The position numbers and the translations under genes are program-made. Shown one piece after another: positions 61,781 to 64,000 of a stretch of DNA of 64,000 nt (position 1 is its first letter; each line of letters begins with the position of its first letter). This DNA is from Bradyrhizobium arachidis. Its GTDB lineage: Bacteria > Pseudomonadota > Alphaproteobacteria > Rhizobiales > Xanthobacteraceae. The notes under the pieces are model-generated. The model saw only the letters and a list, made by a program, of their open reading frames with translations, had not been told where the DNA came from and did not search any database. The stretch is from positions 1,860,001-1,924,000 of the forward strand of contig NZ_CP030050.1 in assembly GCF_015291705.1 (NCBI RefSeq), written 5' to 3'.

Positions 61781-64000
61781 TCATTCCTCACCGTAGAATT
61801 GGCTTTGCAAGGTCTTGAGTTTCGTCGGATGCAACGCCTCCTCGATACAGCCGAGGAACATCTCACTGCGTGCATTGACCCGCGCGTGATCGGCTGGATG
61901 CGTCATATCCGTTTGCAACGCGCGCACCGTTGTCCAGTCGTTCGCACGATCGTTGAGCAATTCGAACAGCGTTCGGCGGTTGTTCGGCGGAGATAACCGG
62001 CCGTCCTTATACCGGTGCAGTCGGAAGTGAGCGAAGGTAACCTTAGCCGAGATCTTCGCATCAAATAGCGCGTCGGGTAGCGTTAGCAGATCAAGTCCTT
62101 GTAGCTCGCGTAGCTGCACCATCTGATCCTGCGCTTCCTGATACTGCTCACGGCCGACCAATTGATACATTCCTCTCGGGCGAAACAGCCAGCCGTCGTC
62201 CGTTCCGGGCTGGTTGCCAAAATCGTTGTCATCGTAAGCGAGCACGAAATTGGCCAGTTCCTTGGGATGATTCAGCAAAGAGTTCACGTCGACCGCTGGC
62301 TTGTTTGCGGCCAGGAGCCTTGAGTTGTTCTTGTCAATGCGATCGCGCCATTTCTGCGGAAGTTGAGAAACCGCGCTGTAAGAAAAGTTCTCGCTGCTGC
62401 GAGTAAAATCGGCGCTGTCGTATGAGACGGATCCTAGAATATAGGCAAGGATACGGGGATCCGTTTCCTCGACACGATCCCATTCCTGCAACAAGGCTTT
62501 GACCTGCTCGGCCTGATAATAGGCCATATAGCTCTTGCGATATGGCGGAACGGGTGGAGGGGCCGGCGAATGATCTTTGCGCGATTGACTCAGCTGGTGC
62601 TCGTAGGCGGCGACTTTTTCCTGGTATTCCTCATAACCGCGCTGTTGCAACCAATTGCTCTCATAACACGCAAGTAATGGCTGCGGCTTGATCTTTGGAG
62701 TTGGTTGATATTCCTTCGCTAGCTCGTCGGCGTAGGCAGCCCGTGCAAGTTTGGCATCCTTCAGCGTTTCAAATGCGGCCGCGACCGATCCATTCAGAAG
62801 ATGGAACAACTTCACCTGCAGGCAATCTGCATTGCTCTGCCTTTCGCGGGACTGATCGAAGTCGTCCTTCGGCACGCAGTCCCAAAAGCGACCGCTGCTC
62901 AATGAGATGATATCTTCGGTCTTCTGGGACAGTGTCCAGCCGAGTGGAAGGCTATAAAACAAACCTGTTATGTCTGTCCGGCCGAATGTTGGAAAGCGCT
63001 GAACACTGGACGTCATTTCGGCGTCCGGCCGACGGTCGATGCTGGTTGCATGATTGAGGGCCACATAGGTACGGGAGGTCCGCGTGCTTAGAAGCGCGCG
63101 CACCGGCTCCATGAGCTCTCCGAACATGAATGAACCATGATCGCCGAACTGCCCGCTGACCAGGGACAGCAGGTAAATCCTGAATTTCGGCGCATCGGAG
63201 GTGCCCTTGATGGCGTTAAGCTTCTCAATCAGGTCGAGCGCGGTCTCAATCCCAGAGTTCTCCACATATCCGCCGTCCACCAGGCGCGCCTGCGGGTGCG
63301 AGGTTATGCAGTCATTTTTGACTGAGACGGTCGCCGCTGGCGTCACCCACGGAAAACGTGCGCTCGTGAAAGCGGCCGTGCTGAGCGGAATATGCAGCGA
63401 ATGGCTCTTGACCGTTTGGTCCGCCCCAGTGCCCGCACGTTCAAGCGCGGCAAGAACACACAGGTCCGTGTCTTTGGGCTGCAGCGGATCGAAATCAAAG
63501 GGAGAGATGACGGCTCGTTTGCCGCTGCCGGCATCTGTCGTGTTGAACAACAGGGCCGGCATGTTGTTATCGGGCGTCCAATGGGACTGGAAGTCAGCCC
63601 TTAGCAGATTGGATTGATTGCCGCCGCCCTTGTTGCTGCGGAGGACTCTGTCAGCGGCGTTCTCCAACGTGTATTCGAGGAAGCGCGCGCGATCGAAGGC
63701 CGGGATCGCGAGCGGTGAAAACATCTGAGTGAAGTCAGTAAACAGAAAGCCGGCAACCAAAGGCGACAGAAAATCTGTTGTCAGGACGCTTGCTACGCGC
63801 TGCTCAACCGGCCCAGGAGCGTCAATATCTTGGACCCGTCCAACCCCTGCCAGGAAATCCGCGATTTTGGGGCATGTTTTTGCGTCGACGGCATTCGGAT
63901 CAAGGGACGCATTTTCGGCGTGGAGCGCAGCGGCGAAGATTGCCGAACCGACGCTGCCCCCGGACACACCGCTTATCGCAAACAGATGTTGGCGAAATGC
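61781..64000 (-). CDS. Patatin-like phospholipase, 5' end outside the window
   Basis: The frame is open to the window end, so the N-terminus is missing; 739 residues are visible. The nucleophile elbow is FAISGVSGGSVGSAIFA and the catalytic Asp is in RLVDGGYVENSG, the two halves of the Ser-Asp dyad of patatins. The C-terminal 450 residues have no domain that I recognise; a basic/proline-rich region (SQSRKDHSPAPPPVPPYRKS) sits in the middle. Acts on lipid or ester substrates; it precedes the cytochrome genes on the same strand and may be one unit with them. Confidence 0.82.
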   Translation of the reverse strand, partial: AFRQHLFAISGVSGGSVGSAIFAAALHAENASLDPNAVDAKTCPKIADFLAGVGRVQDIDAPGPVEQRVASVLTTDFLSPLVAGFLFTDFTQMFSPLAIPAFDRARFLEYTLENAADRVLRSNKGGGNQSNLLRADFQSHWTPDNNMPALLFNTTDAGSGKRAVISPFDFDPLQPKDTDLCVLAALERAGTGADQTVKSHSLHIPLSTAAFTSARFPWVTPAATVSVKNDCITSHPQARLVDGGYVENSGIETALDLIEKLNAIKGTSDAPKFRIYLLSLVSGQFGDHGSFMFGELMEPVRALLSTRTSRTYVALNHATSIDRRPDAEMTSSVQRFPTFGRTDITGLFYSLPLGWTLSQKTEDIISLSSGRFWDCVPKDDFDQSRERQSNADCLQVKLFHLLNGSVAAAFETLKDAKLARAAYADELAKEYQPTPKIKPQPLLACYESNWLQQRGYEEYQEKVAAYEHQLSQSRKDHSPAPPPVPPYRKSYMAYYQAEQVKALLQEWDRVEETDPRILAYILGSVSYDSADFTRSSENFSYSAVSQLPQKWRDRIDKNNSRLLAANKPAVDVNSLLNHPKELANFVLAYDDNDFGNQPGTDDGWLFRPRGMYQLVGREQYQEAQDQMVQLRELQGLDLLTLPDALFDAKISAKVTFAHFRLHRYKDGRLSPPNNRRTLFELLNDRANDWTTVRALQTDMTHPADHARVNARSEMFLGCIEEALHPTKLKTLQSQFYGEE

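Overview
The window looks like accessory DNA of a nitrogen-fixing alphaproteobacterium, most like Bradyrhizobium or a relative. I infer this from high GC, the gene families (family III CoA transferase, NodU-type carbamoyltransferase, RoxA-like cytochromes, IS66 and IS21 elements), and a clear NifA/sigma-54 promoter. No taxonomic marker was available, so the genus is inference. Many genes are split, shifted or truncated and two integrases and two complete insertion sequences are present, as expected of a symbiosis or genomic island.

Layout: (1) 1-4836, a catabolic set: CoA transferase (cut by the window edge), GH88 hydrolase, DHDPS-family lyase and an aldehyde dehydrogenase with two compensating frameshifts; it fits uptake of unsaturated uronates via a 2-keto-3-deoxy acid to a semialdehyde. 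(2) 5120-11700: an AbiEii toxin remnant, then a leftward three-gene operon (PurF-like, HAD phosphatase, beta-hydroxyacid dehydrogenase) behind a NifA site and a -24/-12 promoter, and a divergent carbamoyltransferase. (3) 11889-13564: hipBA behind four operators spaced exactly 26 bp. (4) 14056-15666: a damaged tRNA-Gln beside a decayed tyrosine integrase. (5) 15814-27794: a five-gene type I restriction-modification operon containing an extra methylase-like/specificity fusion protein, then a divergent Fic protein and a frameshifted unknown gene. (6) 27970-32199: RHH protein, second integrase, a stand-alone proteasome-like Ntn hydrolase and a membrane-anchored peptidoglycan-binding-like protein.

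(7) 32489-41156: an XRE regulator cut by a complete IS21 element, broken membrane-protein genes, an ECF sigma/anti-sigma pair, DNA ligase debris, and a complete IS66 element with an exact 8-bp target duplication that splits a small gene. (8) 38201-44611: that split gene is the last member of a translationally coupled operon of unknown genes; upstream lie another unknown gene and a retropepsin-like aspartic protease. (9) 44612-48975: a graveyard of fragments (IS481, glucokinase, DUF4942, caspase). (10) 49001-56485: a GSU2403-type nucleotidyltransferase preceded by three palindromic operators, and a 1983-residue DUF4011/SF1 helicase/Vsr-like nuclease protein, probably defence. (11) 56824-64000: a small membrane protein and a RoxA-like dihaem cytochrome, cytochrome partner and patatin-like lipase set, the last running off the window.

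The best candidate for an undescribed system is the NifA-controlled PurF-like operon, whose glutaminase domain has lost its cysteine nucleophile. The proteasome-like protein, the restriction operon with a defective methylase subunit, and the operator-controlled nucleotidyltransferase are the next most interesting.
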